Of a stretch of DNA of 45,629 bases, positions 26,451 through 37,174 are shown one piece after another (within the stretch, counting starts at the first letter, position 1; each line of letters begins with the position of its first letter). The stretch comes from Paulinella micropora (lineage: Eukaryota; Cercozoa; Imbricatea; Euglyphida). The position numbers and the translations under genes are program-made. The stretch lies in the NCBI GenBank assembly GCA_009731375.1, contig BJOX01000065.1, positions 363,320-408,948 on the forward strand, given 5' to 3'. The notes beneath the pieces are model-generated. The model searched no databases. It was not told the DNA's origin and worked only from the letters and a program-made list of their open reading frames with translations.

Positions 26451-27866
26451 AGGATTAGTTTTTCATTTTCTCTCTACACTATCTCTGACAACCAGGGGCG
26501 GCGTGGAATGCAGTTGATCAACAACAGGCTGACAAGTTGATTCGTTTCCTTCTGTCACTTGCGGTCACCTACGCAACTGCAAGCTCAATTTCACTCTTCC
26601 GCTAGTGTGAAAAGCCGAAAGTCTTTTCCTATCCAAGGCTTGGTTTTTCCGCGTTTTAACGATACGCGCAATCCAACAGGTGGATTGGGCTGATGCTAGG
26701 TCAGCAAATATAGTGCTGTACGTGCCTGGCCCCGGCGGATCCCCGGGGCTGCCTCCCTGACAGTGTATTTCGTAATTCGGAATTAGTAACTATTAGTCTT
26801 ATGATTACCGGTTCTGATTTCTCGAGTCCGAGCCTTTAAATACCGATACTTTCAGCCTCTACGACTTTCTATTACTTGGTACATTCAAGTGTCAAAATCA
26901 ATGACATTGAAAACTTTGGAATCTGTTTTCTTAATTAATGTTTGAGATATGATGGTTGTGAATACATGATTTGACAGCTTAGGACAAGGGCTTTCCAAAG
27001 GTGTGCTCAGCGTAATCTCATTTCAGTACTGGCTGAAAAAACTAAGAAGTTTTGATGATTTTGACACTTGACATTGTTCCTAGTGATACAAACTAAGTCT
27101 TGTATTTACAGCCCTATTGGTAATCTATATATTTTTGTGGTGTATTTCCGACCACTTTTTACGCTTTTCACTAGGCAAAGTTTTTTTTGTTAATAATAAA
27201 TTTTTGTAAAGAGAGACTAGGCTTTCCAAGATTATTAATACATTTGGATCGATCCTACAAGCCGGCGGATTGTACGACCATAGTGTTTACTGGGTTTTGT
27301 TATAAGATAGAGACTTCTATGGAAGGTGTTGGATCATGGCACGTAGACGCAGTGAGACTAATACCGTTAGGACAGTTATATGTTATTAAACATCGTACTA
27401 ATGTAACAAGTCATCTGGAGTCGCTAACTGTGTATGGAAATTTTCTCTCTATTAATATCGTAAGGATGTTGTATTAATATTTGGTTTTTGCTTGTGCTGG
27501 ATTTAGGAATGCAATAATATTATACAATATGAAGACTGAGGAATACATGACTCCGTAATCAGAGGCTCCAGACCAAGGCGGATACTACATGACCGACAGA
27601 CCGGAACTGTAAACATTGCTATTATTGTATATATAGGGTGCCAGTGGGCCGCCTGCATACTAGTAGAGGAGAGTGAAGTGTGAGGAGAAAGAACTCCCGG
27701 ATGAGCCCATATGTAAATTCCAGATGATTGAACATTACTATGACTCATGATTAGACGCTTTCTGGCTCCTCAGAGTCCCTGCGTTATGTCCTTATTGCTC
27801 AATTATCCGTTAATAGTATTCGTTTCTGTTAGTTGTACTATGATTACATAGTAGTTATTAATACAG
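26451..27866. other. Intergenic region, no gene recognised
   Basis: AT-rich sequence. A 96-codon open frame at 27187-27477 shows no recognisable motif and has no supporting context. A 25-bp motif shared with 3659-3686 lies at 26679-26705. Confidence 0.5.
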
Positions 27867-27871
27867 TCAAT

Positions 27872-28152
27872 CGTTGGTCATTACTATTTCAATTTAATTC
27901 ACCGTTACTTAGGTAATTGATTTGTCAATAGTAGGCCGGACAGTCAATAATGCCAATGTTAACCGAAATTCGTAAGACCTATACCTAAGTTAGTCAATCT
28001 GTGACGCCAGTGGCGGGAAGTCAAAGCGTCAGTTCTTTTAGTATACTAGTTATTAAAGTGCGTTTCCATACTGCGTCGATAGTCTTGCTAGGTAGCCCGG
28101 ATAGACTCTGAAAGGAGTCGGTAAAGGTTCCACGATGGGTAGCTTCCCAAAG
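27872..28152 (+). repeat. 5' LTR of the copia element (281 bp)
   Basis: Matches 35668-35945 with four substitutions and a 3-bp insertion. Starts CGTTGG and ends CCAAAG, an imperfect inverted pair, not the usual TG...CA. The last 18 bp include an ATG that opens the gag frame. Confidence 0.92.
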
Positions 28153-29597
28153 GTTATGTGCCTTGGAACTGAGAAAACAATGGGTTTAAAGCAAGAGTAC
28201 ATCCCGCAGTTGGATGGTACCACTCGGAATTACGACTTCCGTTACAAGCTAGTGAACTATGCAAAGGGCATCAGTGCCTGGCTTGGTGAGTGCGTCACGC
28301 TAGCATTTGATGACCCAGCAAAGGCAAAGGTTAAATATCCTTATGACCCAGTCAACGCACTGGAGATTGAGGAGAGGGAGTTGCCTGATGAACCTGACTC
28401 AGAGGATACCCCTGATGTAGACACTGATGATGAAGATAGTTCATCAGACGCAAGCAAGCAGAGACCCAAAACGGTGAAGAAAGACGATAGCAAGACACCC
28501 TCTGATGACAGACCAAAGGATTGGGAAGCTCACTGACGAACAAAAGAAAAACTAGAGAGAGAAAAGAGCAAAGAAGATAAAGCATGAGAAACGAAGACAG
28601 TCGAAACGAGCACATACACTCAGAGTGAAAGTAGTACAGAAATAAAAGAATCATTACGAACGCATGCGAACACTACAATTCATTCTGTCTGTTTCTTTTT
28701 CTCATCCTGTTGTCGTTAGATATTTGCGTACTAAGACAATCACAGGACCGATAGAGCTGATAGAGGCAGTGCGTGCAAAGTTCGGTTCAATCTCCGGGGT
28801 AAACAAAAACATAAAAGCGCAAATTTTCGAGAACATGTATCCAAAACCCGGACAAAATGTTGATGCATGGTTGAACGATTATATTGCAATGAAGGGAGAG
28901 GTAGAAAGTCACAGAACTCGCCCATTCGACGAAGACGACCTCATAAGAGCCCTGCTTGCTAAGCTCGCAAAACACCCCGCATACGGAAAGAACTTCAAAG
29001 CTGCTTGCTAAGCTCGCAAAACACCCCGCATACGGAAAGAACTTCAAAGCACTCTACTTCAACCTACCTACCAACCTCAGACCAGGATTTGACGACTTGG
29101 TTGACAGCGCGAGAGACACATGGGCGTTGTGGAGAAAGGATAAGTGGAAAGGGGAAGAGAGGAAGGAGAGACCTGAAAAGAGACCTGAAAAGCCCACGAG
29201 GCAGAAGAGGGAGACAAACCTCTTAGCGGGTGATAAGGGAGATGAGGAAGAAGGGGGTAAGGGCAAGTTCAGAAAATTCAAGAAGAAGGAAGAATGGTGG
29301 CTCAAAGTCACTTGTTACGAGTGCAATGAGAAAGGCCATACCAAGAAGTATTGCCCAGCAAAGAAACCCCGTAAGAAAGCTCAAGCGAGTGAAGACAAGA
29401 ACGATGACAAAAAGAAAAAGGGAAAACCTCACAGCAATAATCACAAGAAGTCTCTCAAAGACAAATACATGAACCTCATAAGAGAGGAAGAAGAAGAGGG
29501 GGACACAGAGACTGACAGTGACGCTTTGCTCGTCTTCATGGGGGGAGATGTCCTAGACGACCCTGGGGAAACCCCTGACGAAGAGAGAAACAGGTAG
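28135..29597 (+). pseudogene. copia gag, frameshifted
   Basis: The first frame (28135-28536) starts inside the LTR and contains an acidic tail. After a frameshift, 28740-28950 matches gag of the UBN2 / Retrotran_gag type (helices, PKPGQNVDAWLNDYIAMKGE). A 49-bp tandem duplication (28952-29000 and 29001-29049) shifts frame again. The frame starting near 29005 continues through a CCHC zinc knuckle, CYECNEKGHTKKYC, with a Lys-rich and acidic tail to TAG at 29595. Gag packages RNA in virus-like particles; this copy cannot make it intact. Confidence 0.85.
28952..29049 (+). repeat. 49-bp tandem duplication in gag
   Basis: Two identical 49-bp copies (CTGCTTGCTAAGCTCGCAAA and onward). 49 is not divisible by three, so it breaks gag. 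Confidence 0.95.
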
Positions 29598-31090
29598 AGA
29601 GCGAATGTCGCTGGAGAACCTCAGATTGAGCCAGGTGTTCGTCCCCTGTCGACAAATAGAAGTGACGGAGGGAGTCCCTCCGCCACACCCATCTCACGCT
29701 CCAGAGTCAGCTAACCAGGGGACACCTCCACAAACACCCCACAGCGTCAAAACACAGTCCCCAAATCACCTTTGAAAACAATTGAGAGGTATAGCAAAGA
29801 GAGGCCGAGGTCCCTTAAATGTCATGGTAAGAACAAAAAGAACAGTCCTTGTCAAATCTCTCTTGAGAAAGACAGAAAGGGTCCAAATGCTTTGCAAGCT
29901 TCAAGGTTCATATAAGGTCTATTTTGCGGTTATCATGCAAAGAAACAAGACAAAGAGTATCCTCTTCTTGACTTAGCTGTTAGCCCAGACCTCCGTCCCC
30001 CCAAGTCCCCTTACTACCCTGATGAGAGTGGTTTGCGTGAGGATGCGAGAGCGAGAGGAACAGTCATACCACACAACCTTGCTGCCACATTCAGCAACCA
30101 ATCTCCACAGAGGGAGGGAGAGAGTAAGCAAAAGGGAGTGAAAAAGGAAGTGAGGGGGAATAGGCGTGTAGAGACATCACCGCAAAAACACACCTCCACC
30201 ACACAAACACCTCACACCGCATCACCCACTCATGTTACTCAAACAGACGACACAACAATGCAAAGAGAGAGCATTGAGGAAGAAGGAGAGGAAGAGATGG
30301 AGGAGTCGTACTATGACAGTGACAATGACTCTAGATGTTCAGATGAGATCATGCATGGTATGGCAATGGCATCATGCTTAGATGATAGTGATGTAGACCC
30401 GGAATTTCTAACATTTACGCGGATGGGTAATGTTAAGAAATATTTTGAAAAACACTGCATTATCAAGAAGACTCACGCTACGAGTGGGAGTCCGGCATCT
30501 GCCGGACTGTCGCTGCAGTTGAGGAAGACGATGACGATGAAGATGTGGCCGTAGGTGGTTGGCTACCTGCCGGGGGCGAGTCCGGTTTTGTCTCGTCGTC
30601 GTCGTCGTCTGGTCTCCGGTGCGGAGCCGGCTGTCCGGGGTTACAGGCTGTCCTTGCCACTCGGGGCGTCGTAGGGGCAAGAGAGGAGCTTGACCCAGTG
30701 TTGCCGCAGGGACCGGGGAGGCCAAGGGGAAGCAGCGTGAAGGCGCAGCGGCAATCCCAACACCACAAACAGATCCAAAACCTCAAACCCAACCACACAC
30801 CAACACGCCACCCATCATCACTTTCAAAGACATAGAACAGCTCGCTCAACAACTCACAACAACATGCATTAGAGAAAGCAGTGGTGAGGTAAAGAGAGTG
30901 AGTGAAGGGAAGTTAGTGATAGATGAGTTCTTGACAGATGTGGTGAGAGCAATAGAGGGAGTGTATATTGCACACGCAGCACGCACAACACTATCCCCGC
31001 CAACACAAACCCAAAGCAGCCACACCACACAACCACCAGCACCATCACAACACAAGAACAGCAAACAGAACTACGCACTAGTGTTAGATG
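29598..31090 (+). other. copia spacer between gag and protease, low complexity
   Basis: About 1.5 kb with Ser/Thr/Glu-rich frames (for example 30033-30554, ending with acidic MEESYYDSDNDS) and no recognisable domain. Unusually long for copia elements, where protease normally follows the zinc knuckle closely. Confidence 0.5.
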
Positions 31091-31312
31091 GGGAAGGGGG
31101 GCGAGACAGAAAATGCACGAAAGTTCAGGATAGCGGGTCGTCACGAGACATAGCATGCAACCCTAAATGCTACACGACATTAAGTCCGTTCCCCCTGTCA
31201 AGCTAATTACAGGTAATGGAGAGTGTGAGATAGGGCAGGAGGGAACGGCAAGAGTGACGCGCATACATGGACACGGTAGGCCAATTACGGTGTCAAGGCC
31301 AATGCTCCTTGG
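31091..31312 (+). pseudogene. copia protease domain, frameshifted
   Basis: Reads DSGSSRDIACNPKCYTTL, the aspartic protease active-site region (DSG) with the usual copia context. A frameshift near 31195 moves the downstream strand LITGNGECEIGQEGTARV into another frame. The reading stops at the inversion breakpoint. Confidence 0.8.
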
Positions 31313-31875
31313 CGCCAGGTTACTCCTGGCTTACTAGCTCTCTCTATCTTATTAACTTTAAACCTAGGCGATTGCTTTGCCTTGCCTATCATGCATGATT
31401 CGCAAAATTCTACTTTCTTCTCATCTTCTACTAGCTTTATGCCTAATGCATTTGCCAGTGCTCTCATCTTCTTAATGCTATAGTGTCCACATGCATAATG
31501 GAACAATTCTATGTCTACCTTTCTAATCACACCAGGCTTGCAGGGATAAGACGCATACAGCGTTACCTCCCCTGTTTTGTCTTCTGTCTGTCTATGCTTC
31601 TGTCTTTCTCTCTTGGGGTTTCCCTCCCCTTTTACCCCACCATTCTCTTTTCTTGTTCTGTGGGGGTTCATAACGTTCATTTATGTCCAATGGGGTGTCA
31701 AATTCATCGTCCCATCTATAAAGAAGGGTTGACATGAGCCTACCTCTTACCAGTACGTCTCTCTCCTCTAATCTTATGGGGTGTTTGAGTATGACTAGCT
31801 GTCCATTTTGGTGAATGATAGACCGGTGATGGGTATTATCCATCCTGCCGGTTGAGGCAATACTCACGGGCACAT
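31313..31875 (-). pseudogene. Inverted copia segment: GAG-pre-integrase domain
   Basis: Although the element reads plus, this block codes on the minus strand: SIIHQNGQLVILKHPIRL near 31800, and the pre-integrase zinc module ELFHYACGHYSIKKMRALAN...CESCMIGKAKQSPRF at 31370-31490. It is flanked on the plus strand by protease (left) and integrase core (right), so it has been inverted in place. Breakpoints are approximate, near GGCGCC at 31311 and CACGGGCAC at 31865. Confidence 0.85.
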
Positions 31876-32572
31876 AGACACCGGAACGTGGTCAGCACGG
31901 TCAATACACGGTAAGATACATAAATTTTCGGTCACGGACGATTACTCGTTGTTTATTAAGGATTATTATCTTGCGCATAAGAACAAATTTATTGACTGCA
32001 TTAAGCAGGCGGTAGCATTTTATGAGAGACGGACAGGAAACAAAGTACAAGAAATTAGATGTAATCAAGAGTATGATGTCCCGAAAGAGGTGATAGAGTG
32101 GTGGAAGTCTATTCAGTTTATATGGAAAACGTCAGCAACGGGGGACAAAGATGGTAACCCTATCGCTGAAAAAGCCAATGACATTACGGCTGGGGCCGCA
32201 AGAGCCATGCGTTACCATGCACACCTGCCCATTTCTTTCTGGGCAGAAATGGAACATTCGGCAACCACTCTACATAACATTTTGCCTGCCACCCAAGGAC
32301 CAAGGAAGGGGATGTCCCCATTTGAGCAGTTGTTGGCAAGGAAACCGTTTTTGAAACACCTTAGACCGATAGGCTGCATGGGAGTAATGTATACAGGCAA
32401 GGGTAGAAAGGGACAGTTTAGAGGAAAGAAAGTTGTGCTAGTAGGGTATGACTTATTTAGAGAGTTATATAGAGTGTGGGACGGTAGGAAAGTAGTGATA
32501 GGCGTTAGAAACGTGCGGTTGAACCCGTACGTGATAGGCAAGGAAGCACATCCAGAGAGAACAGTCAAGTAG
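31860..32572 (+). pseudogene. copia integrase core domain
   Basis: HIDTGTW at the left edge holds the first catalytic Asp. KFSVTDDYSLF, the RCNQEYD region (second Asp area) and the HAHLPISFWAEMEHSATTLHN segment follow, as in copia integrases. The conserved KPFLKHLRPIGCMGVMY region precedes a TAG at 32570. The N-terminal zinc part is in the inverted block, so no full integrase can be made. Confidence 0.88.
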
Positions 32573-33169
32573 GATGAGGATGTAGCTGAGGGGGAGAGTG
32601 AGAGTAAGGATGTCGATGTTGAACAAACACACTCCACACCCACCACCACCACAGCCACTACCACCCACACACAAGAGGACACGACACAGACTCATGACGA
32701 TTACGACACATACGACAATGTCGATGACGTTAGTCAGTCAGATAGTCAACAAGGACAGGGGGAGTATGGAGGGGACACAGGGGGGGTCAGCACAGATCAC
32801 AAACACACACAAACACAAGATAGCTTTCCGACACAGGACATCGACACCACGCCGACAGCTGCACCCCATCCCACCGACACAACCCCACAGACAAACAACA
32901 CAGGACTAGGACATACACACGCACTCACAGATGCATCTGACCCTCAAGCACAGCATGAGAGAAAAGCATATGAAGAGAGTTAGCAACCTAGTAAAGGAAG
33001 AACATGGGAGCAGAGTGACAAGATCACAGAAGCTAACATAGTTCAAGAAGGAAAAAGAATAAGACGACAGGCACAACAACAACCACCACAAGCACAACAA
33101 CCACCACCACGACCGCATAGTGAACTAAAACGAAAAGAAAAAGTAGTTGAGGTTCGGGAACTAGAGGGA
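32573..33169 (+). other. copia integrase C-terminal spacer, low complexity
   Basis: Thr/His/Asp/Gln-rich coding-like sequence with a few stops, joining integrase to RT. Such variable spacers are normal in copia polyproteins. Confidence 0.6.
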
Positions 33170-34551
33170 GTGAGAGTGAGAGTACTTGCAAGAGAGTGGG
33201 GAGACGAGTGGGCAGAGAAGACATACGGAGAGGGTTGGGACAGTAAAGTGCGCACAGGTATAGTGAAGCAGAAGTGTGCCCCCAAAGAGGGGTTAAAAGT
33301 TAGAAAACAACCTAAGCCATCTCACTTTGTTCAGTTTGAGGACAGACTAGAAAAGATGCTAGATTCTGAGATCAATAAGTACAAGGTAAGTGAGGGGGAG
33401 TCCGTATTGCCCGCTGGAGAGTTGGAGAGTGCTATGTTATGTTATGGCAGATGCATGAATGAACCAACTGAACTTTTGCTTTATTTTAATATTCGTGTAC
33501 CTAAAGAAATAGCTGAGCAGGGATTGACAGCAAAAGAGTTGTTAGAAGGCATGAAGAAAGAGATTCAATCTCTTAAAGACTTTAAGACATACACATGGGT
33601 TAACTTTAGCGAAGCCAAAAAGGCTGGTGTTAGCAAGGTAGTTCGGCTCACATGGGTTCACAAAGTAAAGATAGACGAGAACGGAAGGAAGTTTGTTAAG
33701 TCTTGATTAGCTTTAAGAGGACATATGTTAGAGCCAGGAGTTAGTTTCAACCCTGATCAATTGTTTGTTCTTTGTGCCTCACATCGCTCACTGCTCATGC
33801 TTGCCAAACTAACTGTTTGGCATGGTAATAAGCTTTATGGAATTGATTTCAAAAATGCTTACTTAAATGCCCGCATGCAAGATCCCGTATTTGCCTACCC
33901 ACCTGAAGCAATGGATAGAGAGGGTAAAGAGGGGATGATATTGCGTGTTGATGGAGCGTTATATGGTGCGCCTCAGGCAGGTAGAAGGTGGTATGATATA
34001 CTAGCCCCTAAGTTAGTAAAGCTAGGATTTAGGTTATTAGACTCCCACTTATGCATGTTTGTAGAGAAAGTCAAGCCTATAAGAGATGCGATAATGGGAG
34101 TATTTCATGTGGATGATTTAATATTTTCCGCACCTAACAAAGAAGCTTATGAAAAATTCGCGTCTGCGTTAGAACAGTACTACCCACTCAAAAGGCTAGG
34201 AGTCGCAAAGGAATTCAAAGGGATAGAGATAGTCCATGAGAAAGGCAAAATCGTTTTGCACCAAAGAAAGTAACGATTGCAAATTTTACGTGAGACAGGA
34301 TACGCAAATTCTCGTCCGGTAAGTACCCCAGCGGTAGACAAATTCCGGAAGCAATGTCGGAAGATGCAGCTTTGCGTGAAATGTCTATTCCGAGTATAGT
34401 AGGCAGTTTGCTTTATTTAGCCAAGATGACTAGACCTGATATTGAACAAGCTCTTAACGCTGCAAGTGTCATGCAAACCATAGACAAGGGAGTAGCCTAT
34501 GCTATGAATCATACGCTATTTAATCAAGTCTTTTCGCGGTATAGCTTTTAA
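33170..34551 (+). pseudogene. copia reverse transcriptase, two stops and a frameshift
   Basis: Opens with ELLEGMKKEIQSLKDFKTYT, the start of RVT_2. A TGA at 33704-33706 interrupts it (a CGA to TGA change would explain it). The frame resumes with YGIDFKNAYLNA, YGAPQAGRRWYD and FHVDDLIF (the YVDD catalytic box). A TAA at 34271-34273 and a frameshift near 34350 precede IVGSLLYLAKMTRPDIEQAL. All signature motifs are present, but the frame is broken. Confidence 0.92.
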
Positions 34552-34981
34552 CGGGCCAAAATCCGTTCAAGAGGGTATGATCTACCCTAAGGTCACTTTG
34601 TGGCCTGATGCCGCTCACAAAGTCTGTTTGAAGACGGGGAAGTCTCGCACAGGTTTCATAATCTTTTTGGGAGGAGACCCAATAGGTTGGCTTTCAAAAA
34701 GACAGAGTAGGATAGCACTTAGTTCAAATGACGCGGAAATCTACGCAGCTGCTGAATGCATAAGAGAAGCACTAGCAATAGGTCATGTCAGACAGGAACT
34801 CGGAATTCCGCAAAAAGGTGCAGTAGAAATTTTCGAGGATAATTCGCACACAATTCTCGCGGGTGAAAGAGGATTATCCGGACCCCGCACCAAACATTTG
34901 CCTCTCGAATTACACTTCATTCATCACCTTCAGAGAGATAGAGAGATAAAGTTTATAAAAGTAGGTACTAAAAGCAGATAG
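34530..34981 (+). pseudogene. copia RNase H domain
   Basis: LWPDAAH, SRTGFIIFLGGDPIGWLSKR, ALSSNDAEIYAAAE and the TKHLPLELHFIHHL segment are the standard copia RNase H series. The frame is entered through a frameshift near 34530 and ends at TAG 34979. Confidence 0.9.
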
Positions 34982-35056
34982 GAGATTTACGTTGTCGCGC
35001 GAGCAGTTTACTTATTTGCTCAACAAATTCACGGTTATCATTCCGGGTGAACCGGA

Positions 35057-35399
35057 ATGACCACGGGTGTTTCACCTATGTTTTGTGTTTTTGTTCTCGC
35101 TCTGTGTGAGTTGTTTAGTATTGTCGATGCCGGATTGGAAGCCGTGGAATCTTTGATCGATGCAGTGGCTGGACTCCGTGCCGTGGGACAGGGTAATAGA
35201 CCAGCAAGCCGAATGGAAAGTCAATCGCGCGGAATTCCGAAAGCTTAAACACGGACGATACCCAAAACAAGAAAAAGAACAACGTCGGGAACTAGAAGAA
35301 GGACGGGAAGATGATCAAGAAGAATGGGAAATAGAGGCGAGCGGAACTGAGGACGGTTTTGCATACGATGGCGATGAGCTGCGCAACGAGCTTGACTAG
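35057..35399 (+). CDS. Short open frames at the 3' end of the copia element
   Basis: Two overlapping frames, 35057-35248 (hydrophobic start) and 35160-35399 (Glu/Arg-rich, ending DGDELRNELD), lie between RNase H and the 3' LTR. No homology recognised; likely the C-terminal tail of the polyprotein split by an indel. Confidence 0.35.
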
Positions 35400-35658
35400 T
35401 CCCCAGGCCTTGCGGTGGCCGGTGGGGGGGATTCCTGACTTTTCTGGCTTCGGGTGCGCGAAAAAGAAGGATAGTATTATTTTATCGCATACAGCCCGTT
35501 TCTCTTTCTTTTCACTTGTTTCCTCACACCCCTAACGTTTTTATATATATAGTTTTTAGTTACACTTGATACCCCTTACGGGAAGCGCTTGCAAATTTTT
35601 CATTTGCTTCAGAACTATAAGATACTTATGACGGTAGTTGTGACATTGACAAATAACT

Positions 35659-35667
35659 AAGGGGGAG
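35659..35667 (+). promoter_or_regulatory. Polypurine tract
   Basis: AAGGGGGAG directly before the 3' LTR, the expected primer site for plus-strand DNA synthesis. Confidence 0.75.
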
Positions 35668-35945
35668 CGTTGGTCATTACTATTTCAATTTAATTCACCG
35701 TTACTTAGGTAATTGATTTGTCAATAGGCCGGACAGTCAATAATGCCAATGTTAACCGAAATGCGTAAGACCTATACATAAATTAGTCAATCTGTGACGC
35801 CAGTGGCGGGAAGTCAAAGCGTCAGTTCTTTTAGTATACGAGTTATTAAAGTGCGTTTCCATACTGCGTCGATAGTCTTGCTAGGTAGCCCGGATAGACT
35901 CTGAAAGGAGTCGGTAAAGGTTCCACGATGGGTAGCTTCCCAAAG
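35668..35945 (+). repeat. 3' LTR of the copia element (278 bp)
   Basis: Direct repeat of the 5' LTR, with the same CGTTGG...CCAAAG termini, followed by the TCAAT target duplication. Confidence 0.92.
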
Positions 35946-35950
35946 TCAAT

Positions 35951-37174
35951 TGTAGTATTAATACTTATCCTGGTACTGCTGCAGTGGCACCAGCCTTTTA
36001 CCATTACCCTTTTTACTCATATCAGTGCGTTACGTGGTCCCTGGGTCAACTTCAATTTCTGGAGATACATCTTTTGTGACGTCGTCAGTTAGACTGGCGG
36101 GAATTGTTCAGTATTGTCATATAAATTCTTCGTTGTAGGAAGTCGCAAGCCGGACGGTAGGAGGGGGACGCCCCAAGTGCCGGTTTAAGACGGGTCGCAA
36201 GCACAGAGGTTTTTGTCCATTTTTTATGAGCCTTGGAGCGTTACTGTGCAACAGATCATAGACGAAGACCTTCGTTCAAGGGTGTGGGGTCTACCTAAAG
36301 TGACCCCTTTCAGGAACGCGCGCATTTTGAATTGCCTGTGCCCACAGCTGATCACTGTGGACACTGCCCACGCTCTGCTCTGCTTGTGTGCACTGGGAGG
36401 GCAAGGTGGGAGACCGGAGGGACAAGACTGACAGACAGAGGGTTGCATCGTATCCAAGTTCAGGTTGAGCGAGTGGGGGTGTGCCTCTGAACGGTTATTG
36501 TTCTTGTCCAGGGGGGTGTGCTGTCAGTGAACGTGTTTGTTTCCTTGCCCAGAAGGACACACGGGCATACCATTTGTTGCGCTCATCTGTTTCAAGCCAA
36601 GGGTGTGTTGAACGTGTTTGTTTCCTTGCTGAGAAGGACACACGGGCACATCAGTTTGTCTGTGCTCATTCTAGCAAGGGGACGTGGTGAGTCTGTACAT
36701 CTTGTAAGGAGAGCCGTGGGCAAGTGAGGTGAAGTGTCAAGGGACCGTTTTAGGTAGGTGTACGTAAACAACTACAAACCTCAGTGGGTTGGATAACTGA
36801 CTTTGCAAATAGGACTCCTAGTGGGCGGAAGGCTGTCGTAGGTGGTAGCTGAGGTAGCCTATGTGGAGTCTGAGTGATATAGTCAGTGGTAGCACTGTCA
36901 CACGTAGATGAAGAGAGAGAGCATAAAGGGAGGTGTAGCAGAGTAAAGCACTATACTGTGTAGTGTGTGTGAGTCTGCTGGTCACTGTCCTTTGTAGTGT
37001 CCTCTCAGACTGTGAGGGCGTGTGTGTGGTTGCTTGCCTGTGCCTGTGCCATCAGAACAGCGTGAGCAAGGTGAGACTCTATCTCTATTTTACAAGTAGG
37101 GAGCATAGCTGTGTGCTGTGCGAGTGAGTGTGTAAGGTGAGTGTGTGTCTGGTCGAGACAGACAGTAGTTAGTA
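35951..37174. other. Untranslated/unknown region upstream of a second gag
   Basis: No domain recognised. 36528-36650 carries a two-fold 81-bp-spaced repeat (TGAACGTGTTTGTTTCCTTG, then AGAAGGACACACGGGCA). The GTGT-rich sequence at 36900-37150 may be the leader or LTR of the element whose gag starts at 37175, but no second LTR copy was found. Confidence 0.4.

Larger units (their letters stand above)
27867..35950 (+). mobile_element. Ty1/copia-type LTR retrotransposon with TCAAT target duplication
   Basis: Two direct LTRs (27872-28152 and 35668-35945) flank gag, protease, integrase, RT and RNase H in copia order. TCAAT at 27867-27871 and 35946-35950 is the target-site duplication. The coding region is broken by a duplication, an inversion, stops and frameshifts, yet the LTRs differ by only four substitutions and one 3-bp indel, so insertion was recent and probably supplied in trans. 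A purine tract (AAGGGGGAG) precedes the 3' LTR. Confidence 0.92.

Noticed and set aside
27187-27477. 96-codon frame in the intergenic region
   Set aside because: No motif or codon pattern supports it; AT-rich surroundings.
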